Source of the DNA: Albidovulum sp. bin36
GTDB taxonomy: Bacteria; Pseudomonadota; Alphaproteobacteria; Rhodobacterales; Rhodobacteraceae
NCBI GenBank assembly: GCA_002238565.1
Contig: MPMP01000002.1
Coordinates: 1 to 64,000 of the forward strand
Reading direction: 5' to 3'
DNA: 64,000 nt
Position 1 is the stretch's first letter. Every line of letters begins with the position of its first letter. Both the position numbers and the translations under genes were made by a program. A model generated the notes under the pieces. That model had not been told where the DNA came from and ran no database searches. It was given only the letters and a program-made list of their open reading frames with translations. This document shows, piece by piece, positions 28,548 through 39,309 of the stretch.

Positions 28548-30293
28548 TCAATGTCGGCTGCCTTGAAGAACGCCGGCGTCGGCCCCGCCGATCTTTTCAA
28601 AGGACCAGCTTACCTGGGATGCGGCGCCTGCGACAATCGAAGCCAGTACGATCTGCTTGGACTTCCTTTCAACGCAGCTTCGCTCGTCGAAATAGACGCT
28701 ATCCTCCAGGTCCAGCCTGGCATCGCCGGAAAATCGAAACCGCCACTCGTCGCCATCGCCCGTAAAAAGAGAAATTTCACTGGCGAGATTAGAAATTTCA
28801 GCTTCAACCGCGTAATGCAAATGGAACCGAGTCAAGCAATCGAACGCTGATAAATTTCTCTTATTCGCGGCTTCGTTCAATACTTTCCGATCCTCGTCGG
28901 AATTCGGCCAGATCGTATCCTCGCCCCAAAGCCGGCGACCGAAGCCGTCAAGACCCAGGCGTCGCATATGCGTCAGCCCGTGGAACGGCCTATAGCCGTC
29001 GTGGCTGGCAATTAAAGTCTGCCCGTCTTTTCCCGGCAATTGCTCGACTCTTACGTTTTTCGGAACCAATACGAGAATATCCCGGTCATCCCGCCTAAGC
29101 GACCACGGCGAGGACATGGTGGATGAGGAGCAGTGATCGACTTCAACCGTGCTGTGGCTCCTGGTTTCCCGCCATTCGACGCTCCTTTTCGCCCCGAACA
29201 ACTCCGCGCTGCCGCAATTCACGACCAGCGCATGGTTTCTCGAGTGCATTTCAAGCGCCAGCGTGCTGGCGTGTCCGCGATCCGAGTTCCAGCCGGACGG
29301 AGGAGGCGCCGCGTCGACGATTATGCTGATGTCGCCTCCTACGAGCCTCGCATAGCCCATTGCCAGCTTGCCCTTCGCAAATCCGCGGCTGCCCGACGAC
29401 GAAAGGAATGAATCCAGCAAACCGTCGGCGACCGCTCGGCCCCCGTGGAACCGAGGCAGTTCGCCGCTTTTATGCCTGAGGCTGCGCAATACGGCCGCAA
29501 TTCTAGAAACCGCATTTCGAATTTCAGCCGGCGGCAGCACGCCTTTTGACGAGAGCTCGCCGCCGACCCATATCAAGAGCAAGCCGATTCTGAGCAGTTC
29601 CTCGGGATTTCGGCTAACGATTCCCCCGTCTGAATCAACAACTCTAGAGCAGGCGTCCGCCAGCATTCTCGTTTCGAACGCAACCGGTTCGCCATAGTCG
29701 CCGATCGCCAATTCCACGCGGATTAGCCGCGCGAGGACTTCTATTCGACTCCAATCCATTTTTTGAGACTTCAAGCGCCGCCGCAGAAATTTCGTATGCC
29801 CGCCGATCGAAGCCGCCAGGCCCCCGGGCGATCCGCTGCTTCCGGCGGTCAATAGATTCCAGTTCGCGACCATGCGGGTCGCCCTCCGGCTCGCAACGAG
29901 CGGATTCCAGCCGGCGCCGCGGCCGGCTCCGAAGCGACTTAGCCAGTCGCCGGTCCATTTTCGGGCCATGGCGACAGCTTCCAGGCTCCTTAGCGAAGCG
30001 AGGTCGTCGAGCCAATCGAAGGATTGCACGGTTTCCTGAAGACCCTCGCGGTCATGCCTGATGTCCCAGATCGACGATTCCTGAATATCGAAGCGAACGC
30101 CGTTGAAATAATACGCGCCTTCAAGCAGCGACCGGCCCTTGTCGGCGCTGCCGGAAGGCCATGGCTCGGCGCGAACCGCCTCCATGCTGACGTCGCTCGC
30201 GGACGGAAGCGCCTTGGCCCAGAGGCCGTCCCAGAAGGAACTGCCTTTGGCCGCCGGCCAGAATTCCAAGCCTGACATTTCCGAATTTTCCAT
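28548..30293 (-). CDS. Heparinase II/III family protein
   Basis: PxxW...WNPLVASRRATRMVANW, HSRNHALVVNCGSAE, HSTVEVDHCSSS; upstream of purH as in many alphaproteobacteria. Confidence 0.85.
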   Translation of the reverse strand: MENSEMSGLEFWPAAKGSSFWDGLWAKALPSASDVSMEAVRAEPWPSGSADKGRSLLEGAYYFNGVRFDIQESSIWDIRHDREGLQETVQSFDWLDDLASLRSLEAVAMARKWTGDWLSRFGAGRGAGWNPLVASRRATRMVANWNLLTAGSSGSPGGLAASIGGHTKFLRRRLKSQKMDWSRIEVLARLIRVELAIGDYGEPVAFETRMLADACSRVVDSDGGIVSRNPEELLRIGLLLIWVGGELSSKGVLPPAEIRNAVSRIAAVLRSLRHKSGELPRFHGGRAVADGLLDSFLSSSGSRGFAKGKLAMGYARLVGGDISIIVDAAPPPSGWNSDRGHASTLALEMHSRNHALVVNCGSAELFGAKRSVEWRETRSHSTVEVDHCSSSTMSSPWSLRRDDRDILVLVPKNVRVEQLPGKDGQTLIASHDGYRPFHGLTHMRRLGLDGFGRRLWGEDTIWPNSDEDRKVLNEAANKRNLSAFDCLTRFHLHYAVEAEISNLASEISLFTGDGDEWRFRFSGDARLDLEDSVYFDERSCVERKSKQIVLASIVAGAASQVSWSFEKIGGADAGVLQGSRH

Positions 30294-30381
30294 GCGAACC
30301 CAATCGAGCGACGGTCGCCGCCGCGCGCTTCCATAAGCGATTCCGTGTCAATTGGCACTGCCGGAGCAATCGATCGGCCGT

Positions 30382-31701
30382 TCAGATTTTCGCCAGCGCC
30401 GCCGAGTAGAAACCGTCCATGCCTCCCAATTCCGGCCAATAGTCGGGACGAAGGCGAATTCCTCCGTCTGCCGTTTGCCAGTCCTTTTCGAGACCGAGAT
30501 GAACCGGGTCGATTCGCTTGACTGCAATTTCGCGGCTGCTTAAGAATTTTTCTACGCGCAGTTCGCCTTCCTCGGCCAGCAGGGAACACGTGCAGTAAAG
30601 AACAACGCCGCCCGGTTTCAAGAGTTCAAACGCTTTTTCGAGCAATCGATCCTGAAGTGATGTCAGTTCGCCAAGCGATTTTTCGTCCCGCACGAATGGG
30701 ATGTCGGGATTCCTCCGAATCGTGCCGGACGACGAGCACGGCGCATCGACAACAACCGCGTCGAAATTCCCGCACCGGCTCCATTTCAGCGCATCCATCT
30801 CGACAATATCCGCGGACAATCCGGTTCGTTTTAAATTCGCTTTCAGCAATTCAAGGCGGGCGGCCGAGATGTCGCATGCGGTTACATTCGCGCCGGACGA
30901 CGCGAGCTGCATTGTTTTGCCGCCCGGCGCCGCGCACATGTCGAGAATCCGCTTTCCGGACACGTCGCCTAGCATTCGAGCGGGAACGGCAGCCGCCATG
31001 TCCTGCACCCACCAGCGCCCTTCCTCGTAGCCAGGAAGGTTCGAGACCATTCGATTTCTCGGCATGCGAATACTGCCGGTGGGAAGCAATTCTCCGCAAA
31101 GCCGCAAAGCAATTTCTTCAGCCGAACCGGGGTCGGAGGGGGTTACGTCCAGCGGCGCGCCGTTTTCGTGCGCGGCTTCAATCGCTTTCAGAACCTTCCC
31201 GCCGAATTGGTTTTTGATCGGAGCCGACATCCATTTGGGAAGCCTGTTCGCCGCTGCGGATGTCCAATGCATCCTTCCCTCGGTCGCGACCTGGCGCAAA
31301 ACCGCGTTGGCCAGCCCGTTCAGCTTCCTTGAGCCGGAGCGTTCGCCCATGAGCATGACGCCCTGGTCAACGACAGCGTAGATAGCGCGGTCATGGCAAA
31401 ATATTTCAGCGACGGAAAGGCGAAGCGAATTCTTCGCCCGTCCCTTCAAGGGCTTCGACATGAATACGCTCAAAACAGAATCGATCCGGTTCAAGTGCCT
31501 CAGCGCGAACTTGGCCAGGCGCATGGCCGCCGCCCTATCCTGCGGCTCGAATTTCGCTAATCGCGGCCATTCCGCTAGAATCGACAGCGGAACGCCCTCG
31601 ATGACTACGCCGTCGAGCAATTCCGCCGCTAGCATTCGCTCGATGGAGGGCGATTTTCTCGCTTTGGCTCCCGCCGCGGCCCTTCGCTTGCCGGACATCA
31701 C
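30382..31701 (-). CDS. rsmB: 16S rRNA (cytosine-5) methyltransferase RsmB family
   Basis: VQDMAAAVPARML, ILDMCAAPGGKTMQLAS, VVVDAPCSSSGTIRRNPDI, YCTCSLLAEEGE. Confidence 0.9.
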   Translation of the reverse strand: MMSGKRRAAAGAKARKSPSIERMLAAELLDGVVIEGVPLSILAEWPRLAKFEPQDRAAAMRLAKFALRHLNRIDSVLSVFMSKPLKGRAKNSLRLSVAEIFCHDRAIYAVVDQGVMLMGERSGSRKLNGLANAVLRQVATEGRMHWTSAAANRLPKWMSAPIKNQFGGKVLKAIEAAHENGAPLDVTPSDPGSAEEIALRLCGELLPTGSIRMPRNRMVSNLPGYEEGRWWVQDMAAAVPARMLGDVSGKRILDMCAAPGGKTMQLASSGANVTACDISAARLELLKANLKRTGLSADIVEMDALKWSRCGNFDAVVVDAPCSSSGTIRRNPDIPFVRDEKSLGELTSLQDRLLEKAFELLKPGGVVLYCTCSLLAEEGELRVEKFLSSREIAVKRIDPVHLGLEKDWQTADGGIRLRPDYWPELGGMDGFYSAALAKI

Positions 31702-31724
31702 GACTCTACTCTAGGATAGACGAC

Positions 31725-31922
31725 ATGCATGATGCGCGAAATGTCACGGAATCAAATCCTGGAAACTTGCCGGCCGCGGCCTTGCGAGCCTTGAAGGAGG
31801 CGGAGGAACGGCGAATCGGCAAGCATTCCCAAGACAGAGCCCTTGAGATCGGAGGCCGCTCCGGTCCCGATCCCGTTCGATTCGGAGACTGGGAAAAAAA
31901 CGGAATCGCATATGATTTTTGA
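31725..31922 (+). CDS. DUF1674 / succinate dehydrogenase assembly factor 4-like protein
   Basis: LPAAALRALKEAEERR...EIGGRSGPDPVRFGDWEKNGIAYDF, the diagnostic C-terminal motif. Confidence 0.9.
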   Translation: MHDARNVTESNPGNLPAAALRALKEAEERRIGKHSQDRALEIGGRSGPDPVRFGDWEKNGIAYDF

Positions 31923-31987
31923 AAGCGGCGCGGCTGCGCTTCCAGTTTCCGAGCCGGATTCGCCGATCGCGCCGGCGTCGGCCAAAG

Positions 31988-32797
31988 TCAAAGCGAAAGC
32001 ACATCTCGCATGCTGTATTCGCCGGGCGGCCGGTCCAGTCCCCAGAGTGCCGCCTTGAGCGCTCCATGCGCGTAAATCGCCCTGTTGGTCGCTATGTGCC
32101 TTAATACGATTCGCTCGCCCTCCGCTGCGAAAATCACGTCGTGCTCGCCCGTTACGTCGCCGCCCCGCACCGCCGAGAATCCTATGGAGCCCCGCTTTCG
32201 CGGACCCGTAATGCCGTCGCGCCCCCGCACCGCGACGTCTTTGAGGATTTGGCCGCGCCCTTCGGCCGCCGCCTGGCCGAGCATTATCGCCGTTCCCGAA
32301 GGGGCGTCGACCTTGTGCCGGTGATGAGTTTCGAGAATTTCCACGTCGAAGTCTTCGTCCAGGGACCGGGCCACGGTTTTGACTATGTTCAGCAAAAGGT
32401 TGACACCCAGGCTCATATTGCCGGCCCGCACGATGGTCGTGTGCCTCGCCGCGGCGGAAATCCGTTCAAGGTCGGTGTCTTCAAATCCCGTTGATCCGAT
32501 CACGTGCACGCATTTGGCTTGCGCGCAAAGCTCCGCAAGCTCTACGCTGGCCGCAGGAGCCGTGAAATCGATGAACGCCCTGATGCCGGCGAAGATTTCC
32601 AGCGGGTCGTCGCGAACGATGATGCCGTTCCCGGCGCCGCCCGCGCAAACGCCGAGATCCCGTCCTATCCATTCATGGCCCGGCCTTTCCGTTGCGCCGC
32701 GCAGGCTGGCCCTGCCGCTGGCCGCGACGGTTTCCGAGATTAATCTTCCCATCCGCCCCGAAACTCCGGCAACGGCGATGCCCGGCAATTCTTCCAT
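31988..32797 (-). CDS. dapB: 4-hydroxy-tetrahydrodipicolinate reductase
   Basis: [39 protein letters not shown]. Confidence 0.95.
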   Translation of the reverse strand: MEELPGIAVAGVSGRMGRLISETVAASGRASLRGATERPGHEWIGRDLGVCAGGAGNGIIVRDDPLEIFAGIRAFIDFTAPAASVELAELCAQAKCVHVIGSTGFEDTDLERISAAARHTTIVRAGNMSLGVNLLLNIVKTVARSLDEDFDVEILETHHRHKVDAPSGTAIMLGQAAAEGRGQILKDVAVRGRDGITGPRKRGSIGFSAVRGGDVTGEHDVIFAAEGERIVLRHIATNRAIYAHGALKAALWGLDRPPGEYSMRDVLSL

Positions 32798-32907
32798 CGA
32801 GTTCTTTCCCTTGTTTCAGCAATCGCTATCGTCTATCGCTGTCGCGTCTTTATTGCAAAGGCGCATGGGATCGCTGCAAAGAGGAAGCATTGCAAGCGGA
32901 GGGGCTC

Positions 32908-33312
32908 GTGGCAAGAAACATCTACAGCGGCAAGGACAGAAGCCAGCGGCAGCTGCGCGTAGGCGAAACCGTAAGGCGAACGCTGGCCCCGATTGTCGCG
33001 CAAGGGTTCGGCGACGACCTGAATTACCAGAACGTTTCAATTACGGTCGGCGAAGTGCGCATGTCGCCGGACCTTCGACGAGCCACGGTTTTCGTACTTC
33101 CGCTCGGCGGCGAGCAGGCCGAGGAAGTCGTTGCCGCCCTGAACAAGGAACGAGCGGAAATCCGGCGCTGCATCAACAAGCAATTGACGCTAAAATATTC
33201 GCCTGCGCTGAAATTCGAATTGGATACGACGTTCGACAGGCTGGAAAAGACGCGGCGGCTGTTCGAACTCGAAGAAGTGCGCCGCGACCTAGAAAAAGCC
33301 GAAGAACATTGA
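32908..33312 (+). CDS. rbfA: Ribosome-binding factor A
   Basis: GTG start with upstream GGAGGGG; MARNIYSGKDRSQRQLRVGETVRRTLAPIVAQG...ITVGEVRMSPDLRRATVFVLPLG. Confidence 0.92.
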   Translation: MARNIYSGKDRSQRQLRVGETVRRTLAPIVAQGFGDDLNYQNVSITVGEVRMSPDLRRATVFVLPLGGEQAEEVVAALNKERAEIRRCINKQLTLKYSPALKFELDTTFDRLEKTRRLFELEEVRRDLEKAEEH

Positions 33313-34265
33313 GTCGCCGATCAAGAAAGCGCCGCGAATTCGGCCGCGACATTTCCGGATGGGTGGCCGTTGACAAGCCCGCCGGGCATTCGTCGGTCGA
33401 AACTCTGAACAAGACCAAGAAATCCTTTTCGGCGCGAAAGGCGGGGCATGCCGGGACTTTGGATCGCGCGGCCAGCGGCATTCTCGCGGTTGCATTCGGA
33501 GAGGCGACCAAGACGGTGCCTTACCTGACGGACGCTCTCAAGACATACAGGTTTACAGTCAGGTTCGGCCAATCGACCGACACCTGCGATGCCGACGGCG
33601 AAGTCGTTGCCACGTCGGAAAGCCGTCCGTCCGAAGCCGACATCTTGAATGCGCTTGCGGAATTCCGCGGCAATATTATGCAGGTGCCGCCCAAATTTTC
33701 CGCAATCAAGATCGATGGCGTAAGAGCGCATGAGCGAGCCCGAAGCGGAGAAGATTTCACGCCGGAAGCCAGAGCGCTGTTCGTCGCGGAGCTGGAGATG
33801 CTCGGCCGGCCCGACGCCGATCATGCGGAATTCCTGCTCACATGCGGCAAGGGAGGCTACGTTCGCTCTATCGCGCGGGACCTCGGCGAGTCGCTCGGAT
33901 GCCTCGGCCATGCCGGTTCCCTAAGACGCATTCGATCCGGGCCGTTCGACGAGGAGTCCTGCCTTGCGCTGGAAACCGTCGAAGAATTGTCCGGATCCCC
34001 GGAACTGGACGAATTCCTTTTACCGCTCGAAACGGTGCTGATCGATCTGCCGGAACTCCGCTGCACCGCCGGCGCGGCCGCGCAATTGCGAAACGGCACC
34101 CCCGCGCCGGTGTTCGGCGACTTTCCGGATTACGGAGGAGAGGCTTGGGTATCCAGCGGCGGACGCGCGGTCGCCATCGGTGAATTTCGATCAGGCGAGC
34201 TAATTCCGAAGCGCGTATTTCGGGATTCCAAGGCGAGCGGCCGCCAATCCGAAGCTATCGAATGA
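33309..34265 (+). CDS. truB: tRNA pseudouridine(55) synthase TruB; TTG start overlapping rbfA stop is likely
   Basis: GWVAVDKPAGHSSVETLNKTKKSFSARKAGHAGTLDRAASGILAVAFGEATK. Confidence 0.92.
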   Translation: MSRRSRKRREFGRDISGWVAVDKPAGHSSVETLNKTKKSFSARKAGHAGTLDRAASGILAVAFGEATKTVPYLTDALKTYRFTVRFGQSTDTCDADGEVVATSESRPSEADILNALAEFRGNIMQVPPKFSAIKIDGVRAHERARSGEDFTPEARALFVAELEMLGRPDADHAEFLLTCGKGGYVRSIARDLGESLGCLGHAGSLRRIRSGPFDEESCLALETVEELSGSPELDEFLLPLETVLIDLPELRCTAGAAAQLRNGTPAPVFGDFPDYGGEAWVSSGGRAVAIGEFRSGELIPKRVFRDSKASGRQSEAIE

Positions 34266-34311
34266 AACCGCAAGTCCGGGGCATCGGAACGAAAGCGGGA
34301 AGCGCCGAAGC

Positions 34312-34827
34312 GTGATCATTCGGAACCATACTGAAAACGGCGTTCGCAGCGTTGCGGAGTACTCGAGCTGCGAGCGATACCGGTTCAAATTGCAGCGCAG
34401 CTGGCGCGAGTCCGATACCGGCATCTTGTTTATCATGCTGAACCCTTCAACCGCCACGGAATTGAGGAACGACCCGACGGTTGAGCGCTGCGAAAGGCGG
34501 GCGAGATCGATGGGGCACGGCGCCTATCGAGTATGCAATATCTTTGGCTGGCGCGACACCAGCCCCGCCGAATTGAAACGGGCCCGAGACCCGGTAGGAC
34601 GCGGCAACGACGAAGCGATACTGGAGTCAAGCGATTGGGCCGACGCAATCGTATGCGCATGGGGAAATCACGGAAGCCATATGAATAGAGGCAGGGAGGT
34701 AGAGGCTCTTCTTCGCGATGCCGGCAAGGAATTGATGCACCTTGGATTGACTAAAATCGGCCAGCCGCAGCATCCGCTGTACATTTCCTATGCCAAGTCG
34801 CCCGTTCCTTGGACGCAAGGCGGATAG
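34312..34827 (+). CDS. DUF1643 domain-containing protein
   Basis: YRFKLQRSWRESDTGILFIMLNPSTATELRNDPTVERCERRA...VCNIFGWRDTSP. Confidence 0.88.
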   Translation: MIIRNHTENGVRSVAEYSSCERYRFKLQRSWRESDTGILFIMLNPSTATELRNDPTVERCERRARSMGHGAYRVCNIFGWRDTSPAELKRARDPVGRGNDEAILESSDWADAIVCAWGNHGSHMNRGREVEALLRDAGKELMHLGLTKIGQPQHPLYISYAKSPVPWTQGG

Positions 34828-35019
34828 CCTGACGCCTTGCAGGAGAGAAGAATATGCCGGTCATCCAAAGGACCGGGCTAGTCCGCCGCGCTCGAGTTCG
34901 GCGCTTTCCGCGGAATTCCGAGCCGCTAAAGCCATTCGGCTTCCCCGGGAGTTCGGGAACAATGACGCAAAGTCTGCTAGTGTTGGATTTCAGCGGCGTA
35001 GCTGCCGGGGGCTGACGAA

Positions 35020-35937
35020 ATGATCGAGTTCAGAGAATTTGACAAAATCAGGATTTTCACGAACGGAATCAATCTCTCCGCGCGGGTCGGAGGAAGCGGC
35101 CCTCCGCTCCTGCTACTGCACGGCTTTCCGCAGAACGGAAACTGCTGGGGGAAAATCGCTCCGGCGCTGTCCGAAAGCTATACGTGCATCGCGCCCGATT
35201 TGAGGGGCTATGGCGAAAGCGACAAGCCCGAGGACGATCCGAAGCACAGCTCGTATTCCAAGCGGACGATGGCCATGGATATTGCCGGAATTCTGGATTT
35301 CCTAGGCTTCGACAAAGTTCGAATTGCAGGGCACGACCGAGGCGCGAGAGTGGCCTATCGATTCGCACTGGATCATCCGAACCGGGTGGCGAAGCTCGCC
35401 ATCCTCGACGTCGTGCCGACCGGAGACTTCTGGGCGGGCTGGAACGCGGAAATCGCCATAAGCGCCTATCACTGGACGTTTCTCGCGCAGCCGTCGCCGC
35501 TGCCGGAAAATATGATTTTAGCGGACCCGGATTCATTCGTCGACTGGACTATCGCTAGCTGGACGGCCCAAAAGTCATTGAGTCCTTTCGATTCGGCGTC
35601 GCTCGAGTCCTATCGAAGCCAGGCGCGCGAACGCGATTGCGTAGCCGCAATGTGCGCCGACTACAGAGCGGGCGCCTTCTTGGATCGACGTGTCGACAAC
35701 GAAGATCGGCTGCGCGGGCGAATTATTCAATGCCCCGTTCATTTTATTTGGAGCGAGCGCGGCTTCCCCGCGAAAACTCCCGATCCCCTGGGAATCTGGA
35801 GGCGCTGGGCCGCGAACCTGACCGGCGAAATGATAAGGGGAAGCGGACATTTTATCATGGAGGAGCAACCGGAGGAAGCCGCCGGCGCGCTTTTGCGGTT
35901 TTTCGGAGACTCCGAGTCGAGATCAGGCGCCAAGTAG
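35020..35937 (+). CDS. Alpha/beta hydrolase (haloacetate dehalogenase/epoxide hydrolase-like)
   Basis: PPLLLLHGFPQNGNCWGKIAPAL, APDLRGYGESDKP, RIAGHDRGARVAYRFALDHP. Confidence 0.88.
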   Translation: MIEFREFDKIRIFTNGINLSARVGGSGPPLLLLHGFPQNGNCWGKIAPALSESYTCIAPDLRGYGESDKPEDDPKHSSYSKRTMAMDIAGILDFLGFDKVRIAGHDRGARVAYRFALDHPNRVAKLAILDVVPTGDFWAGWNAEIAISAYHWTFLAQPSPLPENMILADPDSFVDWTIASWTAQKSLSPFDSASLESYRSQARERDCVAAMCADYRAGAFLDRRVDNEDRLRGRIIQCPVHFIWSERGFPAKTPDPLGIWRRWAANLTGEMIRGSGHFIMEEQPEEAAGALLRFFGDSESRSGAK

Positions 35938-36246
35938 GAAGCCGCGGAATTTCAGGAGTCCCGGCAAAGCTCCACGCTCCTTGGATCATCCGGTCCCGAT
36001 TGGCTTCGGACTCGGACAACCTCGGCTTTTTCGCGACGGCTTCGGGGCCGGCCATGAACGATGGCCGCGAAATGCCGAAAATAAATTCGAATTATTTCCC
36101 AAACAGCGCAAAAGTAGTTGCGAAAGCGCTTTATTTCCTAATTTGGCTGCAATATAAGCGGCGGTCGCTCGCACGGCGCGAGGATTCAACTGGGACGGCT
36201 GGACGACATCCTGGCTTGCCCGAAGGCATTAAATCACGGAGAAACG

Positions 36247-36516
36247 ATGTCGATATCTTCTGCCGAAAAGGCTCGCCTCATCAAGGAATTCGCGACGAGC
36301 GAAAACGATAAGGGATCGCCCGAAGTCCAAGTCGCCATACTGACTTCCCGGATAAAGACGCTTACGGAACACTTCAAAATTCACAAGAAGGACAATCATT
36401 CCAGGCTGGGCCTCAAGAACATGGTCGCTCAACGCCGGAAACTCCTCGATTACGTGAAACGAAAGAACGAGGACAGATATCAAACCCTCATTAAGCGACT
36501 CGGACTTCGGCGCTAG
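36247..36516 (+). CDS. rpsO: 30S ribosomal protein S15
   Basis: 89 aa; [67 protein letters not shown]. Confidence 0.97.
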   Translation: MSISSAEKARLIKEFATSENDKGSPEVQVAILTSRIKTLTEHFKIHKKDNHSRLGLKNMVAQRRKLLDYVKRKNEDRYQTLIKRLGLRR

Positions 36517-36556
36517 GACCACCGGAGCCGGAATCGTTCGGCTACCACTGGTCTAT

Positions 36557-36590
36557 CGGTCGGGAACCAATCCCGAACCGGTTCAGTTTT
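36557..36590 (+). terminator. Putative hairpin followed by TTTT between rpsO and pnp
   Basis: CGG-TCGGGA-ACCAA-TCCCGA-a-CCG then GTTCAGTTTT. Confidence 0.45.
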
Positions 36591-36717
36591 CAAATTTCGG
36601 CAGCTGAAATTATTGTTCATGCCGTTTTTGAAATTCATTTTAATATCCGGGCACCGAGAAAAACCAGCGTGCCCAATCGACCGATTCTAGGAACAATCGG
36701 TATCTGAAAGGCAAGAA

Positions 36718-38841
36718 ATGTTTGAAATTATCAAAAAGCAAATTCAGTGGGGCGACGAAACGCTTGCATTGGAAACCGGCAAGATCGCCCGCCAGGCCGA
36801 CGGCAGCGTTTTGGCGACTCTTGGCGAAACTAGCGTTCTCGCAGCCGTAACCTTTTCAAAGACGATGAAGCCGGATCAGGATTTCTTTCCGCTTACGGTT
36901 CATTACCAGGAGAAATACTACGCGTCGGGGAAAATTCCGGGCGGATTTTTCAAGCGCGAAGCGCGTCCAACTGAAAAGGAAACGCTGACCTCGCGCCTGA
37001 TCGACCGACCAATCCGTCCCTTGTTCGCTGACGGATTCATGAACGAGGTCCAGGTAATCTGCACAGTGCTCTCGCACGACCTCGTCAACGACCCGGACAT
37101 ACTGGCCATGATCGCTGCCTCTGCGGCGCTTACAATCTCCGGCGTTCCGTTTCTTGGTCCGATCGCCGCAGTTCGCGTGGGATTTTCGCGGGGCGAATAT
37201 GTCTTGAACCCGGTTGTTGACGACATGGACAACCTGCGCGCCAAGCCGGAGCAAAAACTCGATCTAGTCGTCGCCGGCACGCGCGATGCCGTAATGATGG
37301 TGGAATCCGAGGCTTATGAGTTGTCGGAAGACGAAATGCTTGGAGCGGTTCAGTTCGGGCACGAAAGCATCCAGCCCGTAATTGACCTCATTGTTGATCT
37401 GGCCGAAACCGCCGCCAAGCCGCCATTCGAATTCGAGCAGCCGAGCTACGGCGACTTGCTGGAACGCGTAAAGGATCTCGGAACCGAATCCGTAAGGCAG
37501 GCGTATTCAATCAACGACAAGCTTGCAAGACGGGATGCTCTCGCCGGCGCCCGAGCCGATATCGTGCGCACGCTGCCGGACCTTGACAGGGACAACTCCA
37601 ATCTGCCGGATGCGCTCAAGAAATTGGAGTCGGAAGTCCTGCGCGGCGGCATAATTGGCGGCGGCTCTCGAATTGACGGAAGAGATACCGCTACCGTTCG
37701 ACCGATTTCCTGCGAAGTAGGCTTTTTGCCGAGAACGCACGGGTCCGCTCTGTTTACCAGGGGAGAAACCCAGGCGATCGTGGTTACAACGCTCGGCACG
37801 GGAGAAGACGAGCAGATTGTCGATGCTCTGCACGGCAATTTTCGCTCGAACTTTTTGCTCCACTACAACTTCCCGCCTTATTCGGTCGGTGAATCGGGTA
37901 GGTTCGGCCCGCCGGGGCGCCGTGAAATCGGGCACGGCAAACTTGCCTGGCGAGCTCTCCAGGCAGTGCTGCCGGATGCCGGGGACTTCCCGTACACGAT
38001 CAGGGTCGTCTCTGAAATCTCGGAGTCGAACGGTTCGTCCTCAATGGCCTCCGTATGCGGTTCATCTCTTTCGATGATGGATGCGGGCGTGCCGCTCAAG
38101 GCCCCGGTCGCCGGCATAGCCATGGGCCTGATACTCGAAAGCGACGGTCAGTTCGCGGTTCTAACCGACATATTGGGCGATGAAGATCACCTGGGAGACA
38201 TGGATTTCAAGGTGGCGGGTACGGAACGCGGAATCACGTCGCTTCAAATGGACATAAAGGTCGCCGGCATTACAGCCGAAATCATGGCAAAAGCCCTGGC
38301 TCAGGCGAAAGATGCGAGATTGCATATTCTCGGCCTCATGGCGAACTCGATTACCGAGGCCGGCGAATTTTCAGTTCACGCGCCCCGAATTGAAACTATG
38401 TCGATCCCGCAGGACAAAATTAGAGAGGTCATCGGCACAGGCGGAAAAGTCATTCGAGAAATCGTGGAGACATCCGGAGCCAAAGTCGATGTAAACGACG
38501 ACGGAATAATCAAGATCGCATCGCCAAACTCGGAAGCCATTTCCAAGGCTTACGACATGATTCACGCAATCGTCGCCGAGCCCGAGGTTGGAAAGATTTA
38601 CAACGGCAAAGTCGTAAAGCTTATGGATTTCGGAGCTTTCGTAAACTTTTTCGGAAAGCGCGACGGCCTGGTTCATATTAGCCAAATAAATGAATCGCGC
38701 CTGCGCCACCCATCGGATGTCCTGAAGGAAGGGCAAGAAGTGAAGGTCAAGCTACTCGGTTTCGACGACCGCGGCAAAGTCAAGCTTTCGATGAAGCAAG
38801 TCGACCAAAAAACCGGAAAGCCCAACAGACCCTTCTCTTGA
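36718..38841 (+). CDS. pnp: Polyribonucleotide nucleotidyltransferase
   Basis: 707 aa; full-length RNase PH domains, KH ([25 protein letters not shown]) and S1 ([19 protein letters not shown]). Confidence 0.97.
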   Translation: MFEIIKKQIQWGDETLALETGKIARQADGSVLATLGETSVLAAVTFSKTMKPDQDFFPLTVHYQEKYYASGKIPGGFFKREARPTEKETLTSRLIDRPIRPLFADGFMNEVQVICTVLSHDLVNDPDILAMIAASAALTISGVPFLGPIAAVRVGFSRGEYVLNPVVDDMDNLRAKPEQKLDLVVAGTRDAVMMVESEAYELSEDEMLGAVQFGHESIQPVIDLIVDLAETAAKPPFEFEQPSYGDLLERVKDLGTESVRQAYSINDKLARRDALAGARADIVRTLPDLDRDNSNLPDALKKLESEVLRGGIIGGGSRIDGRDTATVRPISCEVGFLPRTHGSALFTRGETQAIVVTTLGTGEDEQIVDALHGNFRSNFLLHYNFPPYSVGESGRFGPPGRREIGHGKLAWRALQAVLPDAGDFPYTIRVVSEISESNGSSSMASVCGSSLSMMDAGVPLKAPVAGIAMGLILESDGQFAVLTDILGDEDHLGDMDFKVAGTERGITSLQMDIKVAGITAEIMAKALAQAKDARLHILGLMANSITEAGEFSVHAPRIETMSIPQDKIREVIGTGGKVIREIVETSGAKVDVNDDGIIKIASPNSEAISKAYDMIHAIVAEPEVGKIYNGKVVKLMDFGAFVNFFGKRDGLVHISQINESRLRHPSDVLKEGQEVKVKLLGFDDRGKVKLSMKQVDQKTGKPNRPFS

Positions 38842-39309
38842 CCAAAAGCTGGGATTTTCCGAATTCGCAGCCGCCGCAACAGAAAATAGAGTTCTTTCCC
38901 GACGCGCGGTCTACGCGGCAGCGAAACGCCTGAACGCGGATTGGCCTTCGATATAGTTCCAAAATCAAGGTTGAATGGTTCTTGATTGCGGCGACGGTTT
39001 CGGCGAGCGCAGACAACCGGATCGGCTATAGCGCTTGCGGCGCGAGTCTTGGCATCGCGGAATATTATTGACGCTTCCGGCGGCCGCCCTCCGTTCAAGA
39101 TTCGCGCTTGTCCTCGCGTAACGCGGGGATCGCGGCGACGCGGTGCCATAAAATTTGTAAATTTTGCCATTGCGGCTTTAACGGGGAATCAAGCCTGTTC
39201 CGGTTTCCGGCTGCAGATCGCACCGAGAATTTCAATTGCCTTGCCCGACAGAATTTGATGAGCGAATTGCGTTCTGTTTGAAGGATCGCCGAAGCCGGAG
39301 ACTTGGGAA

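Noticed and set aside
32379-33308. N-terminal ~310 aa of the 628-aa plus-strand ORF ending in TruB
   Set aside because: This part is antisense to dapB and out of frame with rbfA; TruB similarity begins only near 33309.
39106-39135. Short inverted repeat TCCTCGCG-TAA-CGCGGGGA upstream of the ATPase gene
   Set aside because: Single occurrence of an 8-bp stem (one G-T wobble) in GC-rich DNA; no attC/integrase, T-tract or second copy to give it meaning.
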